A program made the position numbers and the translations under genes. DNA of 22,585 nt from Desulfobacca acetoxidans (GTDB taxonomy: Bacteria; Desulfobacterota; Desulfobaccia; Desulfobaccales; 0-14-0-80-60-11), in the NCBI GenBank assembly GCA_022736495.1, contig DZCR01000041.1, forward strand, positions 1 to 22,585, written 5' to 3'. The notes under the pieces were generated by a model, which did not search any database, was not told the DNA's origin, and worked only from the letters and a program-made list of their open reading frames with translations. Of this stretch, positions 8,616-16,237 are shown in pieces. The first letter of the stretch is position 1. The number at the start of each line of letters is the position of its first letter.

Positions 8616-9308
8616 TTGACGGATATCCCTTCTCCAATCTCCCCCAACACCGAAACCCGGCAACGCCTCTTGGAAGCCGCAGGGGAAGTCTTTGCCATGA
8701 AAGGCTTTCGCGACGCCACCATCCGGGAAATCTGCCGCCGGGCCCGGGCCAATCTCGCCGCGGTAAACTATCACTTCGGCGACAAAGAACGATTATACCT
8801 TGAGGTCCTGGTATCCGCCTATACCCGGGCCCGGGAACAATATCCCCTTTTTTCCAGCGATTTCGAAGATATTTCCCCGGCGCTCCGGCTCAGCGCCTTC
8901 ATCCATGATTTGATGTTCAGCCTTCTGGATGAAGGAATGCCGGCCTGGTATAGCAAATTAATGGCCCGGGAGATGATTGAACCCACCACCGCGTTGGATA
9001 CCCTGGTGGAAAAGATGCTGCGGCCAATGGCGGAGAGGTTGAGGGCCATCGTGCGGGAATTGCTGGGGGCCGGGGTGACTGATGACCAGGTGCGCTACTG
9101 CCAACTGAGCATTGTCAGCCAATGCCTCCATTATCGTCATGCCCGTCCGCTCCTTCAACGCCTGTTTCCGCAACAGAAATATGAACCGGCAGATATTCAG
9201 GCCCTGGTGGATCACATAACCCGCTTTTCCTTAGTCGCCCTGAAAGGACTGGCCCAGGGGGAAGATAACCACCTTGCCACCACCTTAGGCATAAGGTTCC
9301 AACCATGA
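8616..9308 (+). CDS. TetR-family transcriptional regulator, CecR (YbiH)-like
   Basis: This 230-residue repressor-type protein has an N-terminal TetR helix-turn-helix. Residues about 13-60 include RLLEAAGEVFAMKGF, then TIREICRRA and the recognition-helix segment NLAAVNYHFGDKERLY. The C-terminal half carries features of the CecR/YbiH ligand domain (DUF1956-like), such as RPMAERLRAIVRELLG, SIVSQCLHYRHARP and HITRFSLVALKGL. In E. coli, CecR controls a neighbouring ABC exporter (ybhGFSR), which agrees with the four exporter genes that follow here. I chose TTG 8616 because GGAGG (8606-8610) precedes it by five bases. An in-frame TTG at 8565 lies upstream of the palindrome and has no ribosome-binding site. 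The stop TGA overlaps the next gene's ATG by four bases. The ligand is unknown; the exporter's substrate is the natural guess. Confidence 0.88.
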   Translation: MTDIPSPISPNTETRQRLLEAAGEVFAMKGFRDATIREICRRARANLAAVNYHFGDKERLYLEVLVSAYTRAREQYPLFSSDFEDISPALRLSAFIHDLMFSLLDEGMPAWYSKLMAREMIEPTTALDTLVEKMLRPMAERLRAIVRELLGAGVTDDQVRYCQLSIVSQCLHYRHARPLLQRLFPQQKYEPADIQALVDHITRFSLVALKGLAQGEDNHLATTLGIRFQP

Positions 9309-10441
9309 GAGGAATCTTGAAAATTGCCTTCAAATTGCTGGTCAACGACCGGGGCAAATTTGCCGCGTTGATCGTGGGCATCACCTTTGCGGTCTTCCTC
9401 ATGGTCCAGTTGACTTCCGTCTTTGCCGGCATCCTGTCCAAGGCCTCGGCGAACATCATCAACATCGGGGCCCCCGTCTGGATCATGGACCCTTCGGTCA
9501 ACAATCCGCTCAACACCATTGCCCTGCCTGATTATGTCCTGGACGCGGCGCGCAGTATCAACGGCGTCAAATACGCGGTGCCGTTATATTCCGGGTCCGC
9601 GCTGGTCAAACTGCATGACGGCACTTATCAGCCGGTTACCATCCTGGGGCTCGACGACTCCAGCCTGGTGGGCCGTCCCGAACTGATTCAAGGGAATATC
9701 AAGGATATTTTTGCCGACAACGGTTTTATCGTGGTCGAAGACGAAGAATACGCCAAACTGGGAAATCCTGCCATTGGTTCGACCTTCGAACTCAATGACC
9801 ACCGGGGCGTTATCGTCGGCATCGCCAAGGTGACCCTGAGCGGTCTGTTCGGGATGCCGACGCTGTATACCACTTATCACCGGGCCATTCAGTATATCCC
9901 CTCTCCCCGTTTCACCATCGGATACATTTTGGTAGAACCGAAACGACCTGCAGACATCCCTTATATCAAGGCTCAGGTGGCTAAGGCCGGGTATGTGGCG
10001 CGGACCAATGAGGAGTTTCAGCAACTAGTGGCCAACTACTACAAATATCAAACCGGCATCGGCACCAATATCCTCATCATGACCATGATCAGCTTCCTGG
10101 TGGGCCTCTCCATCTGCGGCCAGACCTTTTATACCTTCGTGCTGGAAAATATGGACAAATTCGGCGCCCTGAAAGCCATCGGTGCCAAAGGCTACGAACT
10201 GGTGTATATGATCCTCTTTCAAGCCCTGTTCACCGGGGGCGCCGGCTATGGTCTGGGGGTGGGACTCAGTTCTCTGCTGATTATGGTCGCCAAGCACAAG
10301 GTGCCGAATTATGCCGCCAGCATCACCTACTTCAATCTCGGCCTGGCGCTCCTCATGGTCCTCATCATCGTGGCGGTTTCAAGCTACATTGCGGTGCGTA
10401 AAGTTATCCGGGTGGAGCCCTTCGACATCTTCCGGGGTTAA
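9305..10441 (+). CDS. ABC transporter permease, DevC/MacB (FtsX-like) type
   Basis: This is the 378-residue membrane subunit of a type VII-style exporter. The topology matches FtsX-like permeases: TM1 at about 17-42, a periplasmic domain of some 200 residues, then three helices at about 255-285, 302-330 and 342-368. The last part contains the characteristic FGALKAIGA coupling-helix segment just after TM2, the contact point for the ATPase. Length and the paired ATPase favour the DevC subgroup, known from the cyanobacterial DevBCA glycolipid exporter, over full-length MacB, in which ATPase and permease are fused. ATG 9305 overlaps the regulator's stop and has AAGG (9293-9296) in front. Its stop TAA shares its last base with the next ATG. 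Subgroup assignment is by eye. Confidence 0.87.
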   Translation: MRGILKIAFKLLVNDRGKFAALIVGITFAVFLMVQLTSVFAGILSKASANIINIGAPVWIMDPSVNNPLNTIALPDYVLDAARSINGVKYAVPLYSGSALVKLHDGTYQPVTILGLDDSSLVGRPELIQGNIKDIFADNGFIVVEDEEYAKLGNPAIGSTFELNDHRGVIVGIAKVTLSGLFGMPTLYTTYHRAIQYIPSPRFTIGYILVEPKRPADIPYIKAQVAKAGYVARTNEEFQQLVANYYKYQTGIGTNILIMTMISFLVGLSICGQTFYTFVLENMDKFGALKAIGAKGYELVYMILFQALFTGGAGYGLGVGLSSLLIMVAKHKVPNYAASITYFNLGLALLMVLIIVAVSSYIAVRKVIRVEPFDIFRG

Positions 10442-11148
10442 TGATGGCCGAAGCGGCGGTGCAAGCAGTGGAGTTGGATAAATGGTTCGGCGAAGGGGCG
10501 GCCAGAACTTACGCCGTGCGCCGCATCAGTTTTGAGGCCAACTTTGGCGAAATGCTCTATGTCGTCGGACCGTCCGGCAGCGGCAAAACCACCCTGTTGA
10601 GCATGATTTCCGGGATTTTGCGGCCCGATGGCGGCAATGTCATCGTCAAGGGCAAAGATATCTGGAAATTGCCCCCCAATGAGATCGCCGACTTCAGGTT
10701 ACATACCATCGGTTTTGTCTTCCAGGACTATCATCTGTTCCCCAAATTGACCACCATGGAGAATGTCGCCATTCCCCTGATTCTCAGAAGGCAAGATTGG
10801 GACGAATCCCTGGCGGTGGCCACTAAATATCTGGACATTGTGGGACTTAAAGGCAAGGAAGATTTGCCGCCGCTCAAGTTAAGCGGGGGCGAACAGCAAC
10901 GGGTAGCTATCGCCAGAGCTATCGCCAGCCAGCCCGACATTTTAATTTTCGACGAACCCACTGCGTCTCTGGATGGCGTTACGGGCAAGGAAATTATCGG
11001 CTTTGTGAAAAAACACCTGTTGAACGAACAGAAGTGCATCATCATCGTGACGCACGATAGCAGGATATTCGAGTATGCCGACCGGAGCATCAAGATGGAG
11101 GACGGCAGGATTATGGAAACGGTGAGTGGAGGGTTAAGTGAAAAATAA
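10441..11148 (+). CDS. ABC transporter ATP-binding protein, DevA/LolD-like
   Basis: This 235-residue cytoplasmic ATPase powers the neighbouring permease. Visible motifs are Walker A GPSGSGKT (43-50), the Q-loop FVFQD (Gln95), signature LSGGEQQRVAIARA (147-160), Walker B ILIFDEP (167-173), the D-loop SLD and the H-loop Thr-His205 in IIVTHDSRIFEYADR. The ending THDSRIFEYADRSIKMEDGRI is typical of DevA-type subunits, and the overall size is that of the LolD/MacB-ATPase class. ATG 10441 overlaps the permease stop by one base, and a second ATG at 10444 is an equally possible start. The gene's 3' end overlaps the next gene by 11 bases, so translation is probably coupled through the whole operon. 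Confidence 0.93.
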   Translation: MMAEAAVQAVELDKWFGEGAARTYAVRRISFEANFGEMLYVVGPSGSGKTTLLSMISGILRPDGGNVIVKGKDIWKLPPNEIADFRLHTIGFVFQDYHLFPKLTTMENVAIPLILRRQDWDESLAVATKYLDIVGLKGKEDLPPLKLSGGEQQRVAIARAIASQPDILIFDEPTASLDGVTGKEIIGFVKKHLLNEQKCIIIVTHDSRIFEYADRSIKMEDGRIMETVSGGLSEK

Positions 11149-12226
11149 ATGGCTGTTCGCTCTGGCGCTAGTCGGCCTAGTGGCAGGCCTGGTCAGTGCA
11201 TACTACTTCGGTGTCCAGAAAAAACCGCTGCCGCCGTTGTATAAACCGGCCGAGAATCCTTTTGCCCAAGGCGTCTATGCCAACGGCATCATTGAAAGCT
11301 ACCAGTCCAATGGGGAAAACATCAATATCTTTCCCGAGGTCGCGGGCACCGTTACCCAGATCATGGCCAGGGAAGGGCAAACGGTAAAAAAGGGGACCCC
11401 GCTCCTGCTGATTGATGATTCCGTCCAACGGGCCACGGTAGAGCAGCAAAAGGCTCAGGCTGAAGCCGCCCTGACCATGCTGCGTGAACTCAAGGCCCAG
11501 CCCAGAAAGGAAAACCTCAATGTTTCCAAGGCTCAGGTGGACTCTGCCGCCGCCAATCTCAAGACGGCCCGGGATTCGCTGAACAAACTCCAAAAATCCT
11601 ACGCCATGGATCCCAAGTCGGTGAGCAAGGATCAACTGGACAATGCGATCAATGCCTTCAAAGTGGCCAAAGCGAATCTGGGCGTGGCCCAGAGGCAATA
11701 CCAGCTAACCAAGGCCGGGGCCTGGATCTATGACATCCAAAATCAGCAACATCTCTTTGAGGCCTTGACCAAAACTTATGAGAGCGGTAAGGCGCTTCTG
11801 GCCAAGTACAGTATCCGGGCGCCGGTGGACGGCGTGGTGTTGGCGGTGCGCACCGCGGAGGGCGCTTTTGTGGGGCCCCAGGGGGCTTACGGAACCTACA
11901 CCCAGGGCTATAACCCCGTTATTGTCATGGGCTACCCCCAAGAACCCTATCTTCAGGTCAGATGCTACATCGATGAGATTCTGGTTCCCCGGCTGCCGCC
12001 GCCTCCTCAAATGAGGGCCCAGATGCAAATCAGAGGCTCTAACGTCCGCGTGCCCCTGGAGTTCGAACGTATTCAGCCTTATACGACCCCCAAAATCGAG
12101 TTGTCGGATCAAAGGACCGAACGGGTGGATGTCAGGGTGCTCCCGGTATTATTTAAATTCAAGCCGCCCCAAGACCTGAAGGTTTACCCGGGGATGCTGG
12201 TGGACGTTTATGTGGAAACGAAATAA
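11138..12226 (+). CDS. Membrane fusion protein (HlyD/DevB family periplasmic adaptor)
   Basis: This adaptor bridges the inner-membrane ABC complex to an outer-membrane channel. The 362-residue protein has a single N-terminal anchor (about 4-24). A first half-lipoyl segment reads INIFPEVAGTVTQIMAREGQ and continues KKGTPLLLIDD. A helical hairpin of Ala/Lys/Gln-rich coiled coil spans about 100-215, and a second half-lipoyl segment reads YSIRAPVDGVVLAVRTAEGAFV. The beta-barrel region follows, ending with VYPGMLVDVYVE. The start is GTG 11138 with GGAGGG (11128-11133) four bases upstream, inside the end of the ATPase gene. The 3' end overlaps the outer-membrane factor gene by 17 bases. A short unusual loop rich in Gly and Tyr (PQGAYGTYTQGYNP) sits after the second lipoyl half. 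Confidence 0.9.
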   Translation: MKNKWLFALALVGLVAGLVSAYYFGVQKKPLPPLYKPAENPFAQGVYANGIIESYQSNGENINIFPEVAGTVTQIMAREGQTVKKGTPLLLIDDSVQRATVEQQKAQAEAALTMLRELKAQPRKENLNVSKAQVDSAAANLKTARDSLNKLQKSYAMDPKSVSKDQLDNAINAFKVAKANLGVAQRQYQLTKAGAWIYDIQNQQHLFEALTKTYESGKALLAKYSIRAPVDGVVLAVRTAEGAFVGPQGAYGTYTQGYNPVIVMGYPQEPYLQVRCYIDEILVPRLPPPPQMRAQMQIRGSNVRVPLEFERIQPYTTPKIELSDQRTERVDVRVLPVLFKFKPPQDLKVYPGMLVDVYVETK

Positions 12227-13769
12227 GCGCGGCTGCCAGTTCCCTTTTTCCATTTATGGCGTACTGGTTTGTCTGGGGTTGCTGGCGGGCTGTGCCGTGG
12301 GACCCGACTTTGTGCGCCCGCAACCCCCCGCTGCGACCCAATTTACCCAAGGAAAGGAACCGACCGTAACGGTTATGGCCGACGGTCAGGCTCAGCGCTT
12401 TGACCAAGGCGCCAAAATCGTAGCCGAGTGGTGGCGTTTGTTCCAATCTCCCCAGTTGGACAGAGTCATCAAGGAAGCGGTGGCTCAGAACGCCAATCTC
12501 CAGGCGGCCCAGGCCCGTTTGCGCCAAAGCCAGGAAAACCTGCAGGCGGGCTACGGAGTATTTTTGCCGCAAGTCAGCGGCAGCTTCTCCCCCGTTCGGC
12601 AAAGATTCACCACCGCCCAATTTGGCGCGGGTGCTGCCCCCGGCAACATTTTCAACCTCTTTACCTCTTCGGTCAGCGTCTCCTATCTGCTGGATGTGTT
12701 CGGCGGCCAGCGGCGCACCGTCGAAGGGTTAGCAGCCCAGGTGGATTATCAGGACTATACCGCCCTGGCGACCTATCTCACCCTGCTGGGCAATGTCGTC
12801 AATGCCGCCATCGCGCAAGCGGCCTATCGAGCCCAGATCAACGCCACCCAGCAGATCATCGGGTTCCAAAAAGAGCAGCTCCGCCTCACCGAAACCCAGG
12901 CGCAGGCGGGCACGGTTCCTTACACGAACGTCGTCAGCCTGCAGGCCCAACTCGCCGCCACCGAGGCAACCCTGCCGCCGTTGAAACAAAATCTCGACAA
13001 GACCAGCCATCTCCTGGCGGCCCTGGTGGGGCGCACCCCGGCGGAGTGGTCAGCCCCACAGCTCGATTTGAAGGATTTTACGCTCCCTAAACATTTGCCG
13101 ATCACGCTGCCGTCGGAACTGGTGCGCCAACGGCCTGACATTTTGGCCGCGGAAGCTACATTGCAGGCTGCTTGCGCCAATATCGGGGTCGCGACCGCGG
13201 CCATGTTTCCCAGCTTTAACCTGAGTGCGTCCTATGGGCAGACAGCGGTCGAAATCACCAAACTCTTCGGCACTGCCGCCAATGTCTGGAGTTTTGGGGC
13301 AAAGCTGGCCCAACCCCTATTTACCGGGGGAACCTTGTGGCATCAGCGGAAAGCCGCCATCGAGGCCTATCAGGCCTCCGCCTCCGATTACCGGCAGGTA
13401 GTGGTCACCGCTTTCCAGCAGGTGGCCGATACACTCCGGGCCGTGGAACACGACGCCGAAACTCTCCAGGCGCAAACTGCGGCGCTGGCCGCAGCTGCTC
13501 AAGCCCTGAAACTGGTGCAAGCCAACTACCAGGCCGGATTGGCCAACTATTTGCAATTACTGACCGCCGATAACCAATACCAGCAAGCCCGGATCGGGCT
13601 TATCCAGGCCCAGGCGTTGCGTTTCCAGGATAACGCCGCCCTGTTCGTCGCCTTGGGCGGAGGCTGGTGGAACGTCGTGAGCCCCCTGGCCGGAAGTAAG
13701 GTGGAAAAGACTGTGAAAACCGTTACGGCTTCGGATGGCCAGTCGGCCCAGCCTGCAAACGGCAGATGA
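12210..13769 (+). CDS. Outer-membrane efflux lipoprotein, NodT/TolC-type
   Basis: This 519-residue outer-membrane channel protein completes the tripartite exporter. It has a lipoprotein signal peptide with lipobox LLAGC (acylated Cys28), directly followed by AVGPDFVRP, the standard opening of NodT-family factors. Two related OEP repeats follow, each with long Ala/Gln-rich helices (for example NANLQAAQARLRQSQENLQ near 90 and the AYQASASDYRQVV segment in the second half). The SELVRQRPDILAAEA motif lies between them. The ATG at 12210 lies inside the adaptor gene with only a weak GGTGG upstream, so coupled translation is likely. The C-terminal tail after GGGWW is Ser/Thr/Lys-rich and probably disordered. 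It is the last operon gene; no intrinsic terminator was seen behind it. Confidence 0.93.
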   Translation: MWKRNKRGCQFPFSIYGVLVCLGLLAGCAVGPDFVRPQPPAATQFTQGKEPTVTVMADGQAQRFDQGAKIVAEWWRLFQSPQLDRVIKEAVAQNANLQAAQARLRQSQENLQAGYGVFLPQVSGSFSPVRQRFTTAQFGAGAAPGNIFNLFTSSVSVSYLLDVFGGQRRTVEGLAAQVDYQDYTALATYLTLLGNVVNAAIAQAAYRAQINATQQIIGFQKEQLRLTETQAQAGTVPYTNVVSLQAQLAATEATLPPLKQNLDKTSHLLAALVGRTPAEWSAPQLDLKDFTLPKHLPITLPSELVRQRPDILAAEATLQAACANIGVATAAMFPSFNLSASYGQTAVEITKLFGTAANVWSFGAKLAQPLFTGGTLWHQRKAAIEAYQASASDYRQVVVTAFQQVADTLRAVEHDAETLQAQTAALAAAAQALKLVQANYQAGLANYLQLLTADNQYQQARIGLIQAQALRFQDNAALFVALGGGWWNVVSPLAGSKVEKTVKTVTASDGQSAQPANGR

Positions 13770-14053
13770 AGGGCCAGATCAAGGGCGCAGCCTCAGAGTT
13801 GGCCATTGGGTGGGTAAACCTCGTCCCTGCCTCCCCATAGGAGTCGCCACTGTCTGATTGCATAGTGTCGGCCCTAAATCCTTCTTTTACCAAGCCGGAC
13901 TTGAGCAGCAATTCCCCATAGTTCATTGATCCCGCAGGGAGGACAAGAAGAATCTTGCTTGCGGAGCCTTCCCAAGAACGGCAATAATTTTTCGCATGGG
14001 CTATAATCTCACTGTAACAGATTATATTTCTCGATATGCGAGGGCGGGGGAAC
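13770..14053. other. Gap between the exporter operon and the YkgJ-like gene
   Basis: No confident gene is visible in these 284 bases. The minus strand is open for about 100 codons through here and into the outer-membrane gene's end, but I recognise no family and see no ribosome-binding site, so I do not call it. The right end holds the promoter and palindrome described separately. Confidence 0.4.
14002..14026 (+). promoter_or_regulatory. Perfect inverted repeat overlapping the likely -10 box of the YkgJ-like gene
   Basis: TATAATCT (14002-14009) and its exact inverse AGATTATA (14019-14026) are separated by nine bases. The left arm contains a perfect -10 hexamer, TATAAT (14002-14007); the matching -35 region is poor (CGGCAA). 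The inner CTGT-A-ACAG (14012-14020) is also symmetric about a slightly different centre. The placement fits a repressor operator. It lies 28 bases before the chosen start codon. Confidence 0.42.
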
Positions 14054-14800
14054 ATGGGCCAGGCCTCTAAGCGCAAAAAGTCCGCCAAGAACCAGGCTGG
14101 CGCAGCCCACCGCGCCCTGCCGGCAGGCCGAATCAATCCAGGCATTGCCCAAATCGCCCGGGATAATGTCGTGGAGATCATCAGCAAAGGCCGGGCGCCG
14201 GACCGGGTCATAGAAATCGCCACCAGCGCCTTTTTCCTGGCCCAGCACTTAACCTGGCGCTTTGAAGCCCAAAACCCCCTCCCCCAACCCCTGGCCTGCA
14301 AGGAGTCCTGCGACGCCTGCTGCCACAACCTGGTGGAGCTGACTCCGCCGGAAGCCCTGCTTATCGGCCAGCATATCAGCCAACATTTTCCCGACGCGGA
14401 AAAAGACCGGGTGCTGTCCCGGGTGGCCAAAAACCTCGCTCTGGCCGCCGGCAAAACCAAGGCCGCACTCGCCGCCGTGAGGCAGGACCTGCCCTGTCCC
14501 CTGCTGCACGGCCGCGCCTGTTCGGTGTACCCCGTCAGGCCCCTGGTCTGCCGGGCCATGCACGGGCTGAACCGGGAGCGCTGCGAGGCCGAATTGCGCT
14601 CCGGCAGCCTGGCCGGCAGTCAATACTACACCCACCGCCACGTGATCGCCCTGTCGGTGAGCGCCGGTCTCCTGGAAGGGTGCCGGGCCGTAGGCTGCCA
14701 GGTCAAGACGCTCAGCCTGGACCGGGCCCTCCACGATTTTTTCACCCAGTCGAATCCGGTGGAGAGATGGCTCAACGGCGAAGCCGTATTCGCCTCCTAA
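14054..14800 (+). CDS. YkgJ-family cysteine-cluster protein (putative metal binding)
   Basis: The 248-residue protein carries the UPF0153/YkgJ cysteine pattern thought to bind zinc or iron. Its first cluster is C82-x3-C86-x2-C89-C90 (CKESCDACC). The second is CPLL (Cys148), then C156-SVYPVRPLVC-166, with a further Cys177. The N-terminal 20 residues are Lys/Arg/Gln-rich and probably disordered. The start ATG 14054 is preferred because a G-rich stretch (14041-14050) precedes it. An in-frame ATG at 14036 has no such site and would sit too close to the predicted transcription start. The gene stands alone between the exporter operon and the convergent lpxC. Its biochemical role in this family is not established. 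Confidence 0.85.
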   Translation: MGQASKRKKSAKNQAGAAHRALPAGRINPGIAQIARDNVVEIISKGRAPDRVIEIATSAFFLAQHLTWRFEAQNPLPQPLACKESCDACCHNLVELTPPEALLIGQHISQHFPDAEKDRVLSRVAKNLALAAGKTKAALAAVRQDLPCPLLHGRACSVYPVRPLVCRAMHGLNRERCEAELRSGSLAGSQYYTHRHVIALSVSAGLLEGCRAVGCQVKTLSLDRALHDFFTQSNPVERWLNGEAVFAS

Positions 14801-14860
14801 AAAGCTTTGGTAGTTCCCCGAAAAATCCAGAGCGTTGCTCTTGAACCGGAGATTAATTTC

Positions 14861-14889
14861 GGTGGGGCAAGCGCCTGTGCCACCATTTG
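14861..14889 (+). repeat. Short REP-like palindromic element, copy A
   Basis: GGTGG (14861-14865) and CCACC (14880-14884) frame this element. The 14 bases CCTGTGCCACCATT (14874-14887) recur exactly at 18104-18117. It lies between the convergent YkgJ-like gene and lpxC. The stem is imperfect compared with copy B. Confidence 0.35.
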
Positions 14890-14920
14890 ATATGAGCCGA
14901 ATTACTATCAAAGCTCTTCC

Positions 14921-14952
14921 AAATAAAAAAGGGCAGGCCCCTTGGCCTGCCC
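14921..14952 (-). terminator. Rho-independent terminator of lpxC
   Basis: A perfect 9-bp stem, GGGCAGGCC (14931-14939) with GGCCTGCCC (14944-14952), has a 4-base loop. On the minus strand it is followed by TTTTTTATTT (complement of 14921-14930). It begins 27 bases past the lpxC stop. The plus-strand side is followed by C-rich sequence, so termination is directional. Confidence 0.9.
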
Positions 14953-14978
14953 TCCCCCCCCATAACCACACATAATAT

Positions 14979-15905
14979 TTAAGCGGGCATCCCTTCCCAC
15001 AGGGTGGGCTGTATCCAGCGGTGAATTTTCTCCCGAACCTTAGGTGAGGGCACCCATATGCGCCAGGAAGCCTCCTGGTCCATGAGGTGTTGCAGAAAGC
15101 GCAGATGGAAGTCGTGGCTGCCCCGGCTCACTTCGAGGCGGCCGAACAGGGGCAGGCCCAACAGGGCCAGATCTCCCATGGCGTCCAAAATCTTATGGCG
15201 CACACACTCTTCGGGGAAGCGAAAGCCGCCGGGGTTTAAGACCCCGAAATCATCCAGGACCACGGCGTTGTCCAGGGACCCCCCCAGGGCCAGACCGCGG
15301 GTTTGCAGATATTGCACTTCCTTCAAGAAGCCAAAGGTACGGGCCGGGGCGATCTCGCGCTCGAAGGCTTCGGAAAAGAGCGGCACGGTGAACCGCTGGC
15401 GCTGAATCAGCGGGTGGCTGAAATCAATGCTATAGGTGATGCGGGGCTCGCCGGGGACGGCCCGCATCCACTGGTCGCCCTCCCGCAGCTCCACCGGGCG
15501 CTGCACCCGGAGGTAGGCCCGGGGCCAGGGCTGCGTGCACAGGCCGGTTTCGGCCAAGAGCAGGGCGAAGGGGGCGGCGCTCCCATCCATAATAGGAACC
15601 TCAGGCCCTGCCACCGCGATGCGGGCGTTGTCCACGCCGGCGCCGCGCAAGGCGGCCAGCAGATGCTCGACGGTGGCGAGGGTGGCCCTCCCCTCTCCCA
15701 GCGTGGTGGCCCGGGTGGTATCCACCACTTTGCTGTAGTGGGCCAGTATCTCCGGCCGGCCAGGCAGGTCCGCTCGCACAAACCGCAAGCCATAGTTGGG
15801 CGCAGCCGGATGGATCGTCACATTGACCGGCCGGCCCGAGTGCAGGCCGATACCGGAGAAGGTTAATGACTTAGTTAGAGTTTGTTGCCAGATAATGCTT
15901 TCCAT
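14979..15905 (-). CDS. lpxC: UDP-3-O-acyl-N-acetylglucosamine deacetylase LpxC
   Basis: LpxC is the zinc-dependent deacetylase for the committed step of lipid A synthesis. The 308-residue product shows TFSGIGLHSG near the N-terminus, TVEHLLAAL with Glu80 and zinc-ligand His81, and the second zinc pair in CVRHKILDAMGDLALLG (His237, Asp241). His264 lies in SRGSHDFH, and the PIMDGSA substrate motif is also present. These correspond to E. coli Glu78, His79, His238, Asp242 and His265. I chose ATG 15905 because the predicted -10 box at 15954-15959 puts transcription start only a few bases before an upstream in-frame GTG (15941), which lacks a ribosome-binding site. ATG 15905 also gives the usual family length, although its own ribosome-binding site is weak. 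The gene is monocistronic, with its own promoter and terminator. Confidence 0.96.
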   Translation of the reverse strand: MESIIWQQTLTKSLTFSGIGLHSGRPVNVTIHPAAPNYGLRFVRADLPGRPEILAHYSKVVDTTRATTLGEGRATLATVEHLLAALRGAGVDNARIAVAGPEVPIMDGSAAPFALLLAETGLCTQPWPRAYLRVQRPVELREGDQWMRAVPGEPRITYSIDFSHPLIQRQRFTVPLFSEAFEREIAPARTFGFLKEVQYLQTRGLALGGSLDNAVVLDDFGVLNPGGFRFPEECVRHKILDAMGDLALLGLPLFGRLEVSRGSHDFHLRFLQHLMDQEASWRIWVPSPKVREKIHRWIQPTLWEGMPA

Positions 15906-15953
15906 GCCGAAGTAAGTTGCAAGCCCTATACCAGGGCTCACTTGGTGGGCCTC

Positions 15954-15982
15954 ATTATATATCCCTTTGATATATTTGTTTA
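15954..15982 (-). promoter_or_regulatory. Predicted sigma70 promoter of lpxC
   Basis: On the minus strand, TAAACA (complement of 15977-15982) is followed by 17 bases and a perfect TATAAT (complement of 15954-15959) in a very AT-rich stretch. The implied leader is about 40 bases to ATG 15905. Confidence 0.6.
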
Positions 15983-16237
15983 TTTTTCTTTAAGGGCCGA
16001 GCCTCGAATAGGTGACGGCGCTGAGTGTGGCAAAAAAGACACAGAATTGTGGTAAAAGTCCCACAGAGATGGGAATTATACCAGGTGGGCACTGGCCGCC
16101 AATACCGTTACCAAGAACAGCCGGGGGCGGCTGTTCCACATTTCCCTTCTTTTGATTTCGAGGCAGGTTTCTGCCAAAGCCTTAGCATCTTAGGTGCATT
16201 AAATAGCTGATGATTTATGGTGACACCGGATAGCAGG
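15983..16237. other. Gap between lpxC promoter and branching-enzyme stop
   Basis: No gene is visible. A perfect 9-bp hairpin (GAACAGCCG at 16115-16123, CGGCTGTTC at 16128-16136, GGGG loop) lies about 100 bases beyond the branching-enzyme stop. It could end that transcript, but no T run follows it on the minus strand. A smaller inverted repeat TGTGG-N8-CCACA sits at 16048-16065. Confidence 0.35.

Noticed and set aside
15906..15941. Upstream GTG start for lpxC
   Set aside because: No ribosome-binding site, and the predicted -10 box would put transcription start only a few bases before it. ATG 15905 gives the family's normal N-terminus.
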